Positions 35,930-49,237 of a stretch of 64,000 bases of DNA are shown here, piece after piece. The notes under the pieces were generated by a model. That model had not been told where the DNA came from. It made no database searches and saw only the letters and a program-made list of their open reading frames with translations. Source of the DNA: Trichobilharzia szidati (taxonomy: Eukaryota > Platyhelminthes > Trematoda > Strigeidida > Schistosomatidae); contig OX235279.1 in NCBI GenBank assembly GCA_944472155.2, forward strand, positions 119,280,110 through 119,344,109. The letters run 5' to 3'. The translations under genes and the position numbers were made by a program. Positions within the stretch are counted from its first letter, which is position 1; every line of letters starts with the position of its first letter.

Positions 35930-36790
35930 GTGGTTGCAGCTGATAACTGCCTCAGATAGTCTAACTTCAGTAGTTACATCTAATAAACATCAAGTAAGGC
36001 ATTACGAAATTCAACGCATTCTAAGCACTATTGTAACAACAGAACACAAGGCCGGCAACAGATCAGTTTTATTACGAAAACCAACAGGTATTTATATGTA
36101 TTTTACGTACATTAATAGGCTTCTGCCCGCAGAAAGAAGGCGGTCTTCTGATTGGTTGTTTGCAAACAAACGCAGTCTTCTGCTTTCTCGTTTTCGATAT
36201 TTCTCGGAAATGCGAGCCACTTGTCTGCGAATCATATTTGTCCACGTCTAGGTCAGCTGTGATCGGTTGTTGAATCAGCCTAGATTAATTTCTACCAATC
36301 AGCGTAGATCAATGTCTACCAATTGGCTAGCAGCTTGCTCTCACCACACTATTACATATGCCAAGGACAACAAAAGTTATTCCATATTAGTTTGTTTATT
36401 AGATATATCACACAGTGAAACAGTATTATTTACTGCTGGCAGTAGTCAAATGCTCGGTCTCATTGGTTGGAGGATTTCATCATGACCTGACATCAGTTAG
36501 AGAACCATTGGAAAACCTGGTAGTACTGGACACCTGCCTCGCCCTAGTTTGGAACTCCTCACAGTACACACCCACCGGTCTCATTCACCAAATCCTTAGA
36601 GGCAGGCATGGTCTGGATTTGGAATGACCTTCCGTAGCGTTCTATAAGTCTGGCTAGCTGTTCAAGGTCAACCTCCGACAGGCCCTGGCTATGATAGTTT
36701 AACTTCTCCCATTAAATCTTGTGGGTGACTGACAGTTCCTGGCTGCCAATACCATGGATGTTACCCGTTTCGGATTATCTGAGAAAATAA
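35930..36790. repeat. Composite repetitive block with higher GC than its surroundings
   Basis: It includes a stretch with agaacacaaggccggcaacag and cgcagtcttctgctttctcg, a short tandem duplication at about 36282-36326, a piece like the dispersed repeats (cacacagtgaaacagtatta near 36409), the unit at 36488-36590, and an unassigned GC-richer tail. The base composition and mosaic of repeat pieces suggest nested transposons. A 105-codon open frame inside (35934-36251) has no recognisable domain. Confidence 0.4.
36488..36590 (+). repeat. Dispersed repeat, third copy
   Basis: The words agagaaccattggaaaacctg, actggacacctgcctcgccc, tagtttggaactcctcac and agtacacacccaccgg correspond to the copies at 19.2 and 25.8 kb. 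Confidence 0.5.
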
Positions 36791-39700
36791 AAGACTGGTT
36801 TCCAGTAACCGCAACGAACTAGAAACTACTGTTTGAGGACAGTTACATTCTGCTTGTTTGAAGATGATGAAATTAATCTAGTTTAGCCATTATGAGAATT
36901 CCTACGTCCAATTACCGATCACCGTAGACTAAGTCGGGATGTACAACTTCGAAAGAGAATTATTTTAATTCCTCGCTTTCAGAGTGGAGCATCTAAATGG
37001 AAACACTCACTGCTCATACATCCCTATGCCCCAGCAACAGGGCTTTTCAATCAGATTCCCACCATAGTGTAAGAGTCATAGATTACTATGACATTTATCT
37101 TCAATCTGTTGATTAGACATCCGACCTTTTGACACGTGAATACCTGAAAAAGCATTTTTTTTCTGCAGTAAGCACAACTATCTGAGTCATTGTTAAATGT
37201 AGGAATTAACATATCAAAGTGTGAGAGGCACTGAAAATTAGTGGAAAAGTGAAACTGTGTCTAAAAAGAGTCAAATAATTGTGACGAATACAGCTACCAC
37301 TACTACTTCTTATAATAATGATAATACATAGGCTTTGTTTATAACATCGCCTTCATCTGATAACGGTAGAAAGTTCACTGACTTTCTGAGCTACATCTGT
37401 GCTACGGAATGTATTCTTAATTTATGAAACTTAATGAAGCATAAAATAACTACTCTACCTCATTGCATTTTAACTTTTTCGGGAAAACAAAAGTTTTCCA
37501 AATGAATGTTTCATTTTTAGATTTATACATCTATTTTGATTGGTTATAAAAAGAACTTTATCAACATACAACGCGTTACCATGGTTTTAGGCAAAGGATA
37601 GCATACATGCATAGACATTAATCGAAGTACAATCAAAGTGAATTTATTTAGTTGACAACAATTATATGCGTTGTTTTAAATTTTTCAGTTCCTCACAGGT
37701 CGATATAAAAACATTTATGCCCGCATAGAAACAGTAAACCCAATTTACTGATCAATCACTAAACACGGACATAAATTTCAGTGTAAGTAAAGGGTGGGTG
37801 GACTCAGAATTTTTTGAAAGCTGTCTGTTTATCCTTCATTATACAGGAATTATCGACTTATATGCTCTTCGTTCTCACTATCACAGCTAAAGAGAATCCA
37901 CGTATGGCAAGAAAGCAGTCTCTGAATATGTCTACTTGTTACGAAGGTATCCGTGACAACTTAAGCTACTAGTATTAAAATGACTATATAGCTAGACGTT
38001 CGACTGCTTTAATCGGTAAGGGAGTAGTTTATTACCTATTCGTACTGCCTCAGGTTACAAATCATAAGTGTATATGACTAAATTACTTCAATGCATGCGT
38101 AATAATGGTCACGGAAATAAAAGCAATTAATAAAAGAATAAGAATACCGATTTTGTAAGAGGAGCACCTAAATAAGAAGAGACATTTATACCTCACTAAC
38201 TACTCGTCCTCTTACATTGTCACAATTAGCCAAAAAAGCAACGCAGGAATGAGAAGTGAAGAAACAAACAAGGATATTTGAAGTATCGAGAAGGGTGTGG
38301 CGACAAGAACACAGGAATATTAATCACTTCTGAAGGAAACAAAAAGTATTACATTAGCAGGTTCCGATGTGAATTAAACGTATTGTACACACACTGGTGT
38401 CTAGCACTTACGAGATTTAAGATTTTGCCTATGACTGTTCAGGCGTCACTTCATACCTCTTCAGTATGGAATAGAAAATTTACTTTATTACAACATTTAT
38501 GAAACTTAACTTCTCTCTAGATAACTGAGAAGGACAATAATGCATTCTTTTACTATTCGCAGTTTTTATTTAGGTGACACAAGTCAAGTTTGGAGATACG
38601 CGACCACGTAGAATCAAAAATCTAGAGTAGATTTTCACTTATGTACCAAAAAGTCAGTAAAGATGATTGCATCATGCAACCGTTATGTTTTTACCGCTTT
38701 CACATGGTGGTTGATGAATATTTCCTAGTTCAAGAAAAAATATATATTACTCAGTTTCCAGTACCACTAGGCTCCTTTTATTCATTTGCTCATATCAAAT
38801 GATCCGTTCGTTTATGAAGTCTAAATCCAACCAGTGGAACAAGAGTTTGAATCGCACTCTATCTACCCAGCTCTGTGAAAGCGGGCAGTATCAGTAACCT
38901 ACAATTGATATATTGTGGCTAGTTAACAAGGTCATGTAAATGCAAGTACTTTTTAAGTAACATTCGTTTTTACGCTAGATAGAACAAAACATCAGGCGGT
39001 GTTGAGATCGGAAAGAGAATGTTGATTAAGAAGGAGCAGCTTATCGGTAAGTTAGTGAATATTCATCAATTAAAGTGGCTATATAGTATGTTTCACATGT
39101 TGTGCCTTCAGTTTTATTCACATATAATATTGGCATGAAAAAGTTACGGTGCAGAAAGGTTAGAGGAGGTCAGAACTTGTAATGAGTCCATCAGGTCACT
39201 AACTACTGCGTTAAGTAACTGAATATTAGGAATCACTGACTGAAAACTTTCGGTTTAAGTGTCCTGTCGTCGAACCACCACATGACTATCAGGTAGAACA
39301 TACAAAACAAATAATGTACACTACTGCTTGGTTACTCAAAGTGTTTGAAAACATGTTAGAATGGTTTCAAATGTAACACAATGTGGGCAGTGTGATACAC
39401 TAACGTGACGTCCGATACAGTGTACCTGCGTACGTACTAAAATTTAGTAACACAGATTTACGCACATTTGTTTTCCTGCATCCTCATTTATCCCCAACAT
39501 CAACAGTTTTTCTTCCCAATCAACATTAAGACCTGTTTTTAGGGCTAAAAATTACGCTATCGATTAAATTAGGACTATTACATTAATTATTTGAGCAAAT
39601 AAGAAATTACCCTTCAAGGCCATGTAGGTGGGTTTGATTGACATTATCATAAGTGAAGGAAGGCCAATCGGAAGGGAGTTTGAAATCAGTCTGAATAAGT

Positions 39701-40989
39701 ATGTTGCAAAATAAGAAATGCGGAATAGGAATAAATTAGGTTTCCTTGGGAAGACTGACTGACTTCATTGCATCATAATACAATAAATTGGAATCCTTTT
39801 TCGCCTCAAATAAGTCTCTGGGTTTACAGTTCACTGATTAACTAGCAAAGCCGACATACTAAGTTAAAGTGATAAGACGTGTGGTTACAAACCGCTTAGA
39901 TAGAAAATTTCAAAGACTACGAGGAAATAAGGAAGCATTTTTCCTCTTGTTGTAGATAGTTTTGAATACGTAAATTCATATTCATGAGGTGGTAATGGTT
40001 AAAACTGTTTCTTGATAACTTCAAAAAAAGGAATGAAAACAAGAAAAATAACGGCCGCTTTATGCAGGACAACGTCCCTGGCCTCTAACAGTTAAAACAG
40101 TAAGCATTTCACACCAGTTATGGTCATATTTTCGTCTACAACATCCCACCCTCACCCCGTAGAAAAACAATTTGAGAGAACTTGTCCCGAATTGTTAACA
40201 AAAATTATGCTACATAAGCGAATTGTTCATGATTGCCTGACACTCATGATTACAGAGTATCACATACTATTGATTAATTGGTTGATTAATTGATATCAGT
40301 AGCTAGATACTACTCACATGAACCATAAATGCATGCTAACCAGAGAATCGAAGTGATCTAAACAATTGACGGCAGGTTCTCTCGTTTGGAGCCAACCTTA
40401 TCAGTGGTGTAACCTGTTTGATTCAATTCTAAAAGTCATATCTGTTCGAACCACCTAAATTCTGGCTAGCTCTGTAAATTGCAAATCGTGAATTCATTTC
40501 CCAAATTGAGAATTCTCTGATGTTCTACTGTTATATATGAAATCACTGATATCTCCGTGTAAAATTCGTTCAATTCTTAAACAGAGTACTAGACGACATA
40601 ACCTTGAATCTCACTGCAGAAAAGTATTTCTCTAGAGTTACATATATGTACTTTATCTTACACTCCATGACGGTATCTCAAAGGCTGTCAGTATGTGCCT
40701 CAATTGCTTTGTATAATGTTTTAAGCCAAAAACTGCAGTGCGGACTGTAATCAAAGTCACTGAGCATTGAGTTAAGAGAAATAAATCTTTAATTGGCATT
40801 ATTAACACTCACTATAGAGGAAAATCGTAGATACCAAGAACACTGAAACTATGGTTAACTTAGTTTAACCTGAAAAGAAAAAGTAAATTTCTTCATGCCT
40901 ATATTGCACTGTCTAGCTATATGTAAATATTTACTAGTAATTTATTTATTTCTGACAGTGAATAAATGTTTCACTAAGACTGAAATATT

Positions 40990-41007
40990 CACACACACAC
41001 ACACACA
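40990..41007. repeat. CA microsatellite
   Basis: Nine uninterrupted CA units inside the exon 3-4 intron. Confidence 0.9.
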
Positions 41008-41670
41008 ATACACAGTGAACGAGCGGAGATAGCTGGATGCATTTAACTAGTTAGGCGTTTCTTTAATCTCATTGCATGGACAGACAGAAAGGTATTCATA
41101 CTAATGACGACATGCACACGTGCAGGATAAATGAATAGGCTACAATGATGATAATATGAAAAAATTTCACTTTTTTCTGTCTTTTGCTAAGTTATCTCTG
41201 CATAAATTAACTGTATCGCATAGTGTTCACTCTCTAGTAGTTAGTGGAGACCTGGGGGCCTTGAACTGAAGGCTAAATTCTAATCACTATGCAATGATTT
41301 CTACACATATATAATACAATTTATGTAGTTAGAAGAACGGATACGAAAGAGTTTATTTGTCTTTGAATGTCTATATATACACAAGTATACTACTGAAATA
41401 AAATAAAGCTTAGACAGCATAATAATAAGTTTGCAGATAGCTTATTGGTATCGGAGTAGTTTTCAGTACAAACTGGCACCAGCCAGATAAAAACTGGAAA
41501 AAAGATAGGAGTTGATTATGCGTCTGTAATGATATACTCTTGGAAACCATAAGAGGAAAGTTAGTACCTAAGGACAGCAAATCGTGAGTCGAATTCCAAC
41601 TGCCTTATTAAGATACTTCTTGTCTGATTCAGAGTTGATGTTTAAACCCGAAGTGAAAATAAATAACTCC

Positions 41671-41765
41671 ATTATGGGTAAATTTTGTTATGATAAAGTC
41701 TCACAGTGTTATACAGTAATGTTTACTGATGATGTTTCGAGCACAATTTATTGCTCACAATCATA
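41671..41765 (+). repeat. Dispersed repeat, second copy
   Basis: Nearly the same as 9791-9900, differing at only a few bases over about 95. A short open frame through it is fortuitous. Confidence 0.6.
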
Positions 41766-42836
41766 GGATATGATTCTTATATCGAAATAAATAACTGTTT
41801 TTTTCAAAAGCTTTTTGAATGTTGCCTAATGTTGAAATGTATTTCCTGAAGAATTACTCAAGTTTACACTGCTTAGCTTTTCTTTTCAGTCGAAAACTTC
41901 TACTTTTAGTGGAAGAAAAACGGAATGCGATACGATAGTATTCAAATAAATGTACTTCCCAGATATATTTAGAAATAAGCATAGCATGTAAATATTCATA
42001 AGTCATAAATACTGAAATATGAATTAACAACTATATTTTACTTCCATGTGATTTATAAATTTTATAAAATAAGTTTTCTGACGATGAAAAAGACAGGAGA
42101 GACACGTGCTGGAGAAAAGTACCAATAGATCTACACTGTCCACAGAAATCTACTTTTTCTCTTGCAAGGACAAGAACGTTTGTTCGGGTGACTGAGAATA
42201 TACACTAACAAGTGAAATTTCCAGTTTTTTACGAAACAACACAATATACAGTGATTTTATAAGAGGTCATGGAGTGTTTGCATGTTTTGGTGGCTTAGTT
42301 ACATCGTCCGAATTTTGAGTTTCGCTGAAAAAAGTGACAACGTTAGTGCGGGAATCATCTTCAGTGCTACCCTAGAAGAAAATGAGCGTTTTCGACAATC
42401 GTACCTTGGACCAGATTTTATATGAGCAGTTTATTACTAATAATCTACTTGATTGCTGTCTTGTTGTAGGTCAGGCTTCTCTGACTTTTGAATATTCAAA
42501 GATGTTAAAACCACCACTCCTTAATTAGTGCTGCCCAGGTGACATAGTTGGGTTGAACACAAGTAACTGTTCTGACCGATACGAAGGATTCTGATGGGCG
42601 TACGAATGGGCATTATCAGTAGTACAAAAATTACTGCGGTATAGTAATTGGAAATATCACACGTCTCATCAGCCTACTGGCCAATGCAAAGAGGCCAACA
42701 GCTCATCTGGTCAAAAATCATTGTTATGAAACATTTTAAGTAAAATATCAACAAAGCTCTATTTGTGATAAATACACATCAACAAGAAACCGTGAAATAA
42801 CAATACCATTCGATAATTAAGAGAAAGAAGACTTAC

Positions 42837-43175
42837 TTCTTGGTACAGTGACAACCAATTTCTCTGCACTAGATTCCAGCACTTTAAGCTCTGACATAAT
42901 TGAACTAATTTCTGTATTAACCACACCTTGATTTGTTAATTCTTTTTTTTCTGTATTATTCGACGATAAACGCAATAAATCTAGGTATTCACATCGTATA
43001 ATATGACCATTCATAGGGCAAGAAGCAGCTCCAACACTTGACTTACGATGCCGCCCACCTTCATACGATATTGTTGAATCGCACGATTTGGCTATACAAC
43101 TCAATTGCAGTAAATCATCTTTGATACTCTTATCATTCTCCTTCGACGGAATTAGTTCAATTTCAGGATAATTAA
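42837..43175 (-). CDS. Exon 3 of the large minus-strand gene; longest exon, cysteine-rich
   Basis: This is the largest exon, 339 bases and about 113 residues, phase-1 symmetric. It has a textbook acceptor (TTTGTTCTGCAG) and donor (A|GTAAGT). It starts with NYPEIELIPSKEN, continues with LLQLSCIAKSC, then a Gly/Arg/Ser loop, ASCPMNGHIIRCEY, an acidic-polar stretch with the sequon NNT, and ends with the strand-like EKLVVTVPR. Four cysteines in two close pairs suggest a disulfide-stabilised extracellular module. The run from LLQLSC to a terminal valine-rich strand is again loosely Ig-like. It joins exon 4 through a Thr codon. No database family could be assigned. Confidence 0.82.
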
Positions 43176-43781
43176 CTGCAGAACAAAGATATTTAAAGAC
43201 ATAAGGTGAATTTTGGATACGGGCTAAAATATATCAACATAAAAAATAACCCCCTTTTAATATCTCTATTGCGTTTTAAATCAAACACAAGAACATGCTC
43301 ATCACTGTGAAACATCCTTATGCACCAGCCATCTAAGCAGCAAAGATAACCATTTCTACCTTCGTCATGTATGCTATTTATCCAGTAACTAATGTGATGC
43401 TGGAAAAGTAAGTCAGGTGTTAGTCATCATGTGAATGAATATCAGAAAGAGTTAATTACCAAGTTTGCTCATCGAATTCATCTTGATTTTCGGTTTAATT
43501 TTAACTTATAATTCTGCATCGTAGAGTGCAAATATGGTACATTAATTATGCTAATAAGACAAGGTGTCTCGGCAATTGAAGCTCTTTTGTTCAATTGTAC
43601 ACGGATAAACAGTGGACTAGATCAATTAGAAGAAAATGATGTCAACAACACACTGAAATTATATCGCTAAATGTTAACATTACATAACTGTTGATAAGTG
43701 AGCTGTCGAAGAAAAAAACCATTTCCGTACCACATGAATAATCAATGATCTTCTTGTCCTACAGGAGGTCAATCGCGAGCC

Positions 43782-44035
43782 CGAATAGCTCAGTGGTAAC
43801 TTCTCTGACTGCAGCAGTGGGTGACGCGCGTTTGAATCTCAGAAGGGACATGAGTTCCTTCAAGGTTGCAGATACGCCTTGCTGATGAGTGCCAACTAGC
43901 ACGAAGCCGGAGTCCAAGGGTTCCTGCCGATTGCCTCCAACCATCTAATACCATCAGATATCTCCTTGTCCGTTTAACAGATGACATAGCTAGATACTCA
44001 GCGGGAAATTTAGACTTCCCGTAAACAAACAACGC
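43782..44035 (+). mobile_element. tRNA-derived SINE of Sm-alpha type carrying a hammerhead-ribozyme motif
   Basis: The 5' part starts gcccgaatagctcagtggt, an A-box-like segment, and continues to gcgcgtttgaatctcag, a B-box-like segment about 35 bases on, as in tRNA-derived SINEs. The body then holds a hammerhead motif (separate entry) and ends in sequence containing ccaaccatctaatacc and further unassigned bases up to about 44035. Schistosome Sm-alpha repeats are known to encode hammerhead ribozymes and have internal Pol III promoter boxes. The match to that family is from memory and pattern, so exact boundaries are approximate. The element is antisense to the host gene. Confidence 0.75.
43864..43942 (+). 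ncRNA. Hammerhead ribozyme motif, probably impaired
   Basis: Core strand CTGATGA (43882-43888) is followed by stem II GTGC (43889-43892), loop CAACTA and GCAC (43899-43902), then GAAG (43903-43906) where a hammerhead has GAAA. The candidate stem III begins CC and closes around GG before ttcc. The outer stem I can form between GGTTG (43864-43868) and CAACC (43938-43942). The A-to-G change at the last core position and imperfect inner stem I pairing suggest weak or no self-cleavage. Confidence 0.7.
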
Positions 44036-46019
44036 AGTAATCAGTTCATAAAAGTCTAGAAGAGTAATTTTTTATTGAAAAAAATTATTATCTATGTTCA
44101 ACTGTAGAGTAACTTCAGGCCATGTAACTGATTATGAAAAACAATCAGTAGGAAAGAGAATGAAGTAGTCGTCGTAAACCCAGAAAAGCATGATGAACTA
44201 ATTATGCGATAACCTCAAAACAACATTTTGTGTCATCTAAGACCTTATTATTCTTTCATCATTAGTTTTTTGATTAAATGAAGTCAGTGGCTGTTGCTTA
44301 TTACGAACCATTAGCTTTTTGAAGTGAAGTCCTACGTAACTAGCAACCAGTGACGAACTGTTCAGATGTAGACGGGTGCAGAGATCTGTCAATGAAACCT
44401 GCAGTGTGATAACCGAACTAACCGTCACAGCTAAGAAAACCCTTCGGCAAAGAGTTCTGTGAAGCTTCACTAACCATTGCAGATCGACTCATATTGCTGT
44501 ATATAATCCGGTTAGCATTAATGCCATCAGTGGGATTTAAAAACACTCTGTCACTTTACGAAAAGAAATGTTTGTAACAGTAAGGCTTTCTCGCTAACCC
44601 TCTTTCTGTTCATTGAGTTCCTCTGTATTAGAATGGGTTTTTAGTGTTAAGTTAGTTAAGTTTCACTAGGTGACTGTAATAAATTTTTGCAAGACTTTTT
44701 AGTGCTGTTATCCCTACTGGTATGCCAGCTTAGGAATGAGATGGATACACAAGCTCTCATCATACCGCCTAACCAAATTCAACTTGAAATGGCAGTACCA
44801 CATGGGGTTTTCACTCCTGCTCTTTGTGTAAAAAAGGCGATTATATGCTAGCTATATCCGACCCCAAGATTCTTTAACCAACCATTCCTTAGATCTCTGT
44901 TAAGCTTAAAGTGCATCGTGAATCATTGTATCTACTCGTGACCTGGTGTGTGTATTTGTGTGTGTGATGAGTAATTGCGGCAAAATAGTTAGCACATGTC
45001 CTATCAAAAGTAGGTGTTGATTCAGTTGTTCAAATATCATACAAATTTTAACCAACACGGTTATCTATCCACGAAATATACAGTACAAAACTAAATTTTA
45101 TTTTCGAATACGACTTCAGTGTATATATTAACTGATAATAAATATACATCAACTTTTTAATTATTTATCATTTCAGAATAATATTCACCCACTGTAAATT
45201 TACGGATATATTTATGTGTCTATAACTATATAAGTGGACAACATTCACTCGAATTTTTTCCAGTTATGTTAATTACAAATTCTAGAATTCGACAATTATA
45301 GTGTTTAGCGTTAAAACTGGATTACAATGACTGTTAAATTATAAACAAATGGTTAGATTTCGATGGACACGACAACAAGTTGTACAAAAACAAGAATCAA
45401 GCATAAAAAGAGTATAGTTTTAAAAAATCGCTCCCAGATAAGTGGAATTTTAAAAAAGAAGATAATAGTCATGGGAAACCTAACCATGTCTAAGTGACAT
45501 TTGTTCACACATTCAACAGTCTTATACACAGAACAAGTTAGCAGCTAATCTGTCTGTCTAGTCAACGAACTGAGTGATGAATAACTAGAGTGATTTAGTT
45601 GAGAAACTTTCTACAAAGCGTGCTGTACAGGAGTATTGTACCGGCTGATTTTAACACTTATGGAATCTCCTTGAGACTAAGTAATACTCTACTCACTGAG
45701 TACAAACACTTTTTCATACTTGTAAATTTACACTGATTCTACCCGACTGGATACGGTGGTTTGCTGTAACACATAGTCTTAGAATGAACACATCGTTATT
45801 TGAGTTCTATTTTGATAATAGTCGATGTTTGGCCTATTGGCTCTGTCACTAGACTTTTATGTAGTTGCTACTGGGTTCAAAACTTAATTCCATTAATTCA
45901 GCCCTGACACAGAAACTGTAATTGACAATCAGGGTAACTGAACGCTTAGTGCTGATGTTACTCATTTGGTGTTTGAAACGCTTAATTTTGAGTGATAACA
46001 CTCAATGGAATGGTAGTAC

Positions 46020-46058
46020 ATTCTCTTAGCAACCTGGATTCCATTGTTAGCCATCGAC
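46020..46058 (+). repeat. 3' fragment of a hammerhead-type repeat
   Basis: Only the terminal part (cctggattccattgttagcc) of the same unit is recognisable. No ribozyme core is seen. Confidence 0.4.
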
Positions 46059-48289
46059 AATCACATCAATCGTTGCTAGTGTTGCAGAATAGCTATTCAA
46101 AAAACTTTACAGTTAAGTGATTCCTAAATTGATGCTGACTTCTGTTTAAAATTAGTGTTGAACTCATAACAAAAAAAAATTGACTCCAGTCATAAATCCG
46201 GACTTATTTTTGTCATTTTTTAAAACTTTTTCATTCCATAAATTCAAAATACACTTTTTTTCATTCTGAAAACGATAAAGTTATTTTACGATAAGCTTAT
46301 CCATTTATGGATACAGTGAAATCTGTGAACTTATTCAATAAGTAGTACATATATTAGAGGTGTATTATCATAAACAGAGTAATAAATATTTAAAAGTTCA
46401 CACTTTCGGAAAATTTAATTTCAAAGGACAAAGCAGGAAAAGGCACAGGAAGACAGACAGAATGATATCTCTTGTTTCTTAAATGATACTGACCTGAAAT
46501 GTGTGGTTACTTGACCCCATAAAATCAACGGCATATATTATTAATACTAATCTACAGGAAATGAAATCACAGAATCATGTAAACTATCTGATTTATCAAC
46601 TAAGTATACCAGGGCAAGTTAAATTCACTATGTTAAGAAATGCTCTTAATCAATTCATGGTACTGTTGACTACATGTGTAGGTTGTGGTTATCATAAAAA
46701 CACTTCTCTGAGTTTTATCGTAGAAAATACCTATATGATCCACTCTTGAGGCTGTTCTATCAAACCTGGTGCTTCTCGTGAAATCGTCAGTCAAACAATA
46801 GACTCACCTATTGACAAAAACATTCAACAATCTGTCTTTCCTTATCCACCAGATATTCCTGCTTGATGTTATCAAGAACAAACACTCTCATCTTTACTGC
46901 AACAGTCTGGCTTTATACATTAAAAGCCACGAAGTGGATATCTATCTTCCCAGGATTTCAGATATGCTTTACAAATAAGAGCTAACAAACTGCAAAGCTA
47001 AATTCAGGGATTTGTGTAATATAACTTCTTCTTGCATCTACTATCGAATCACAGTCCACCACAATTCAGAACAATCTCGTGTCAAATGACTTAGTGGTCA
47101 GACTGCACATCTAGTAGACAGACTTCGATTTATGAACTTAGGGACAAACAGACATGCTGACTGACATCCAGTTGACTGTTCCCATGATATAATAGTTTAC
47201 AATATCAAACAAAAGTGTAAGTCTGCTTACAGTGAAATTCCAGATCTCCTTCTTTACAGTGACTACAGTTATAGAGAAGCTAATATATACCACTCAGATA
47301 TTTGGAAATAATTGGAAAATAAATTAACCTGCTGAAGTCAGCTTTACGATGTGTTCTACTGAACTGTATTAGTAGTTTCAGTAGAATGACACCAAAAAGT
47401 TGGACTTAAGTGCGTTTCTGATACTTTACGAGAAGTATATCCAGATTTATTCAACTCATAAAGAGGAATCATTGAATATACTACAGTTCTTCTAAGCTTT
47501 TTGGATAGACAAGAGATACATAGTACCAACAGATCCTTAAAAGCTATTCTGTGCTTAAATAGTCTGTTCTGGTAAGTAATATGCCTATTATACGGCTTCC
47601 ATATTCATGATTTTGCTACCATTTCCATCGTTTAGTACACCACATATTGCAGTTTGAACAATAGTGGAATGCCACCTGAAAGTGGACATTTTATAAACAT
47701 TTAACTTAGTGCTAAGAAATTACAACTATTCATTAAAGACAGTGTCATTCCATCTACACACCGAATTTGTGAGAAAGTTAAATTGTCGCTTAATATCATA
47801 AAAGGTAGATAGTTTACATCAAAACTATAGATCTTAGATTTCATTCAGATAAAGTATCAACGAAACATACCTGAAAGGGAATAAAATTAAGGCTTTTTAA
47901 AAGAGAATCTTGAATGATGGATAAACAGCTGATAACCTCAAGCGACAGTTGTCAATTACAGCTCAGGTAATTACAGTTTATCACTGCTGTGTTAAGCTTA
48001 CGCCCCAGCATTAGAAATAAATGAATGAGCTTCTTTTGTCGAAAATTAATGCGCTTAACGCTTGATAGTATTAACCTTGAGATTAATCCCACAAACTTCA
48101 GTATTTCACTCGGAAGTGGATAGCAGAAAGATTCATATTTTTTTCATGAGGTTTTAACAAATACCACACTTCCTAACGTGTCACTTCAAAAACTATGGAG
48201 TCAAGCGCAGTGTTAATCATTACTTGACAGAGTCACTTCTGTCACTATCTGTGAAAATTTTAAATTTTCTACTTTTGCTTTTGAGAATA

Positions 48290-48410
48290 TAGGACACGAC
48301 TTTCACAGTCGGTTGACCCAAGGTTTAAGTCCCACCCCACCGACTTCAGCCTAGGTAACTGGACAGTACCATCATCCTTGACTTAGTAAACGTGGCCCAT
48401 GAAAGGGCAA
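48290..48410 (+). repeat. SINE fragment with a B-box-like segment
   Basis: The stretch gactttcacagtcggttgacccaaggtttaagtccc has a tRNA anticodon-to-T-loop character, with caaggtttaagtccc as the B-box part. A ccaccgacttcagcctag-type body follows. Its family differs from the other SINEs here. Confidence 0.45.
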
Positions 48411-48907
48411 ATGAAGATGTATTCCGCTTAACTGAGATCTAACTATACCTGTGTGTACAAAAATAATATTATCTTCTCTTTCCTGGTGAACTGACATCTA
48501 ATTACTCAATTGTCACTCTACATTAGTGTGTGCGTTGTTAAAACATGAAAAGTCAGTCTCAAAAATGGTTTTTCCTTTTAAAAAACAGGTTGATGAATCT
48601 AACACATCATAAGGAAGACTGTATACTGATCTGTAAATTTTGAAACACGCAGTTTTATTTTTATTCAAGACAATTTCGTCAAAACCAACTAAACATTTCA
48701 TGCAAATAAATACTTGACCTGGTAAATGTAAGCAAAATTTGTGAAAATTACTTACAAAATGAACATTTAATATTCATGTTTTTTTCACGGGTAAGTGATT
48801 TTATTTTCATCGACTCACCTGTGTTACCAAAAAAACAGCTCATACAGAAAATCAGGTCAATACCATATTGAACACTATAGATATACTACTGAACATCTTT
48901 GTGATAG

Positions 48908-49237
48908 TATACATTGAACTACAGTGATATAAGACAAACGAAAGACAATGATTCAATAATCAGTAAAAGATATCGTGTAAGCAAACAATCAGAACGACAA
49001 CTGTGTTCAAACGGAATATTTTCACAAACGGCATCAAAGGACACCATCAATAAAAGTGGAAACATAACAAAACAAACCACAAGAAAATTACTCATCAACA
49101 GAAGAGACACCATTTGTGTTGGGTCTGTTGAAAAGCTTAAGTTTGACCCACAGGTTTTAAGTGAATTATACAAAGACATTTTTGTTTACCGCATACCAAC
49201 ACGAGTAAGAGAATCAGTGAAACACAAAGCGAAATGA
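48908..49237 (+). other. Open frame of unknown status inside the exon 2-3 intron
   Basis: After a TAG at 48905 the plus frame stays open for about 109 codons to a TGA at 49237. It has no ATG at its start, so it would have to be an exon (an AG at 48923-48924 could be an acceptor) or a decayed copy. The peptide is polar and looks protein-like (RYRVSKQSERQLCSNG, then LKFDPQVLSELYKDIFVY, ending VRESVKHKAK), without low-complexity or repeat character. No domain is recognised and no partner exon was found on the plus strand. Confidence 0.25.

Larger units (their letters stand above)
26986..42836 (-). other. Intron between exons 3 and 4 (15.9 kb)
   Basis: This is the largest gap. Seen in it: SINE-like copies at 31.1 and 32.2 kb, a composite repetitive block at 35.9-36.8 kb, a dispersed-repeat copy at 41.67 kb, an AT microsatellite at 29.0 kb and a CA microsatellite at 41.0 kb. 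The remainder shows no gene. A missed phase-1 symmetric exon cannot be excluded, because it would leave the reading frame unchanged. Confidence 0.6.
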
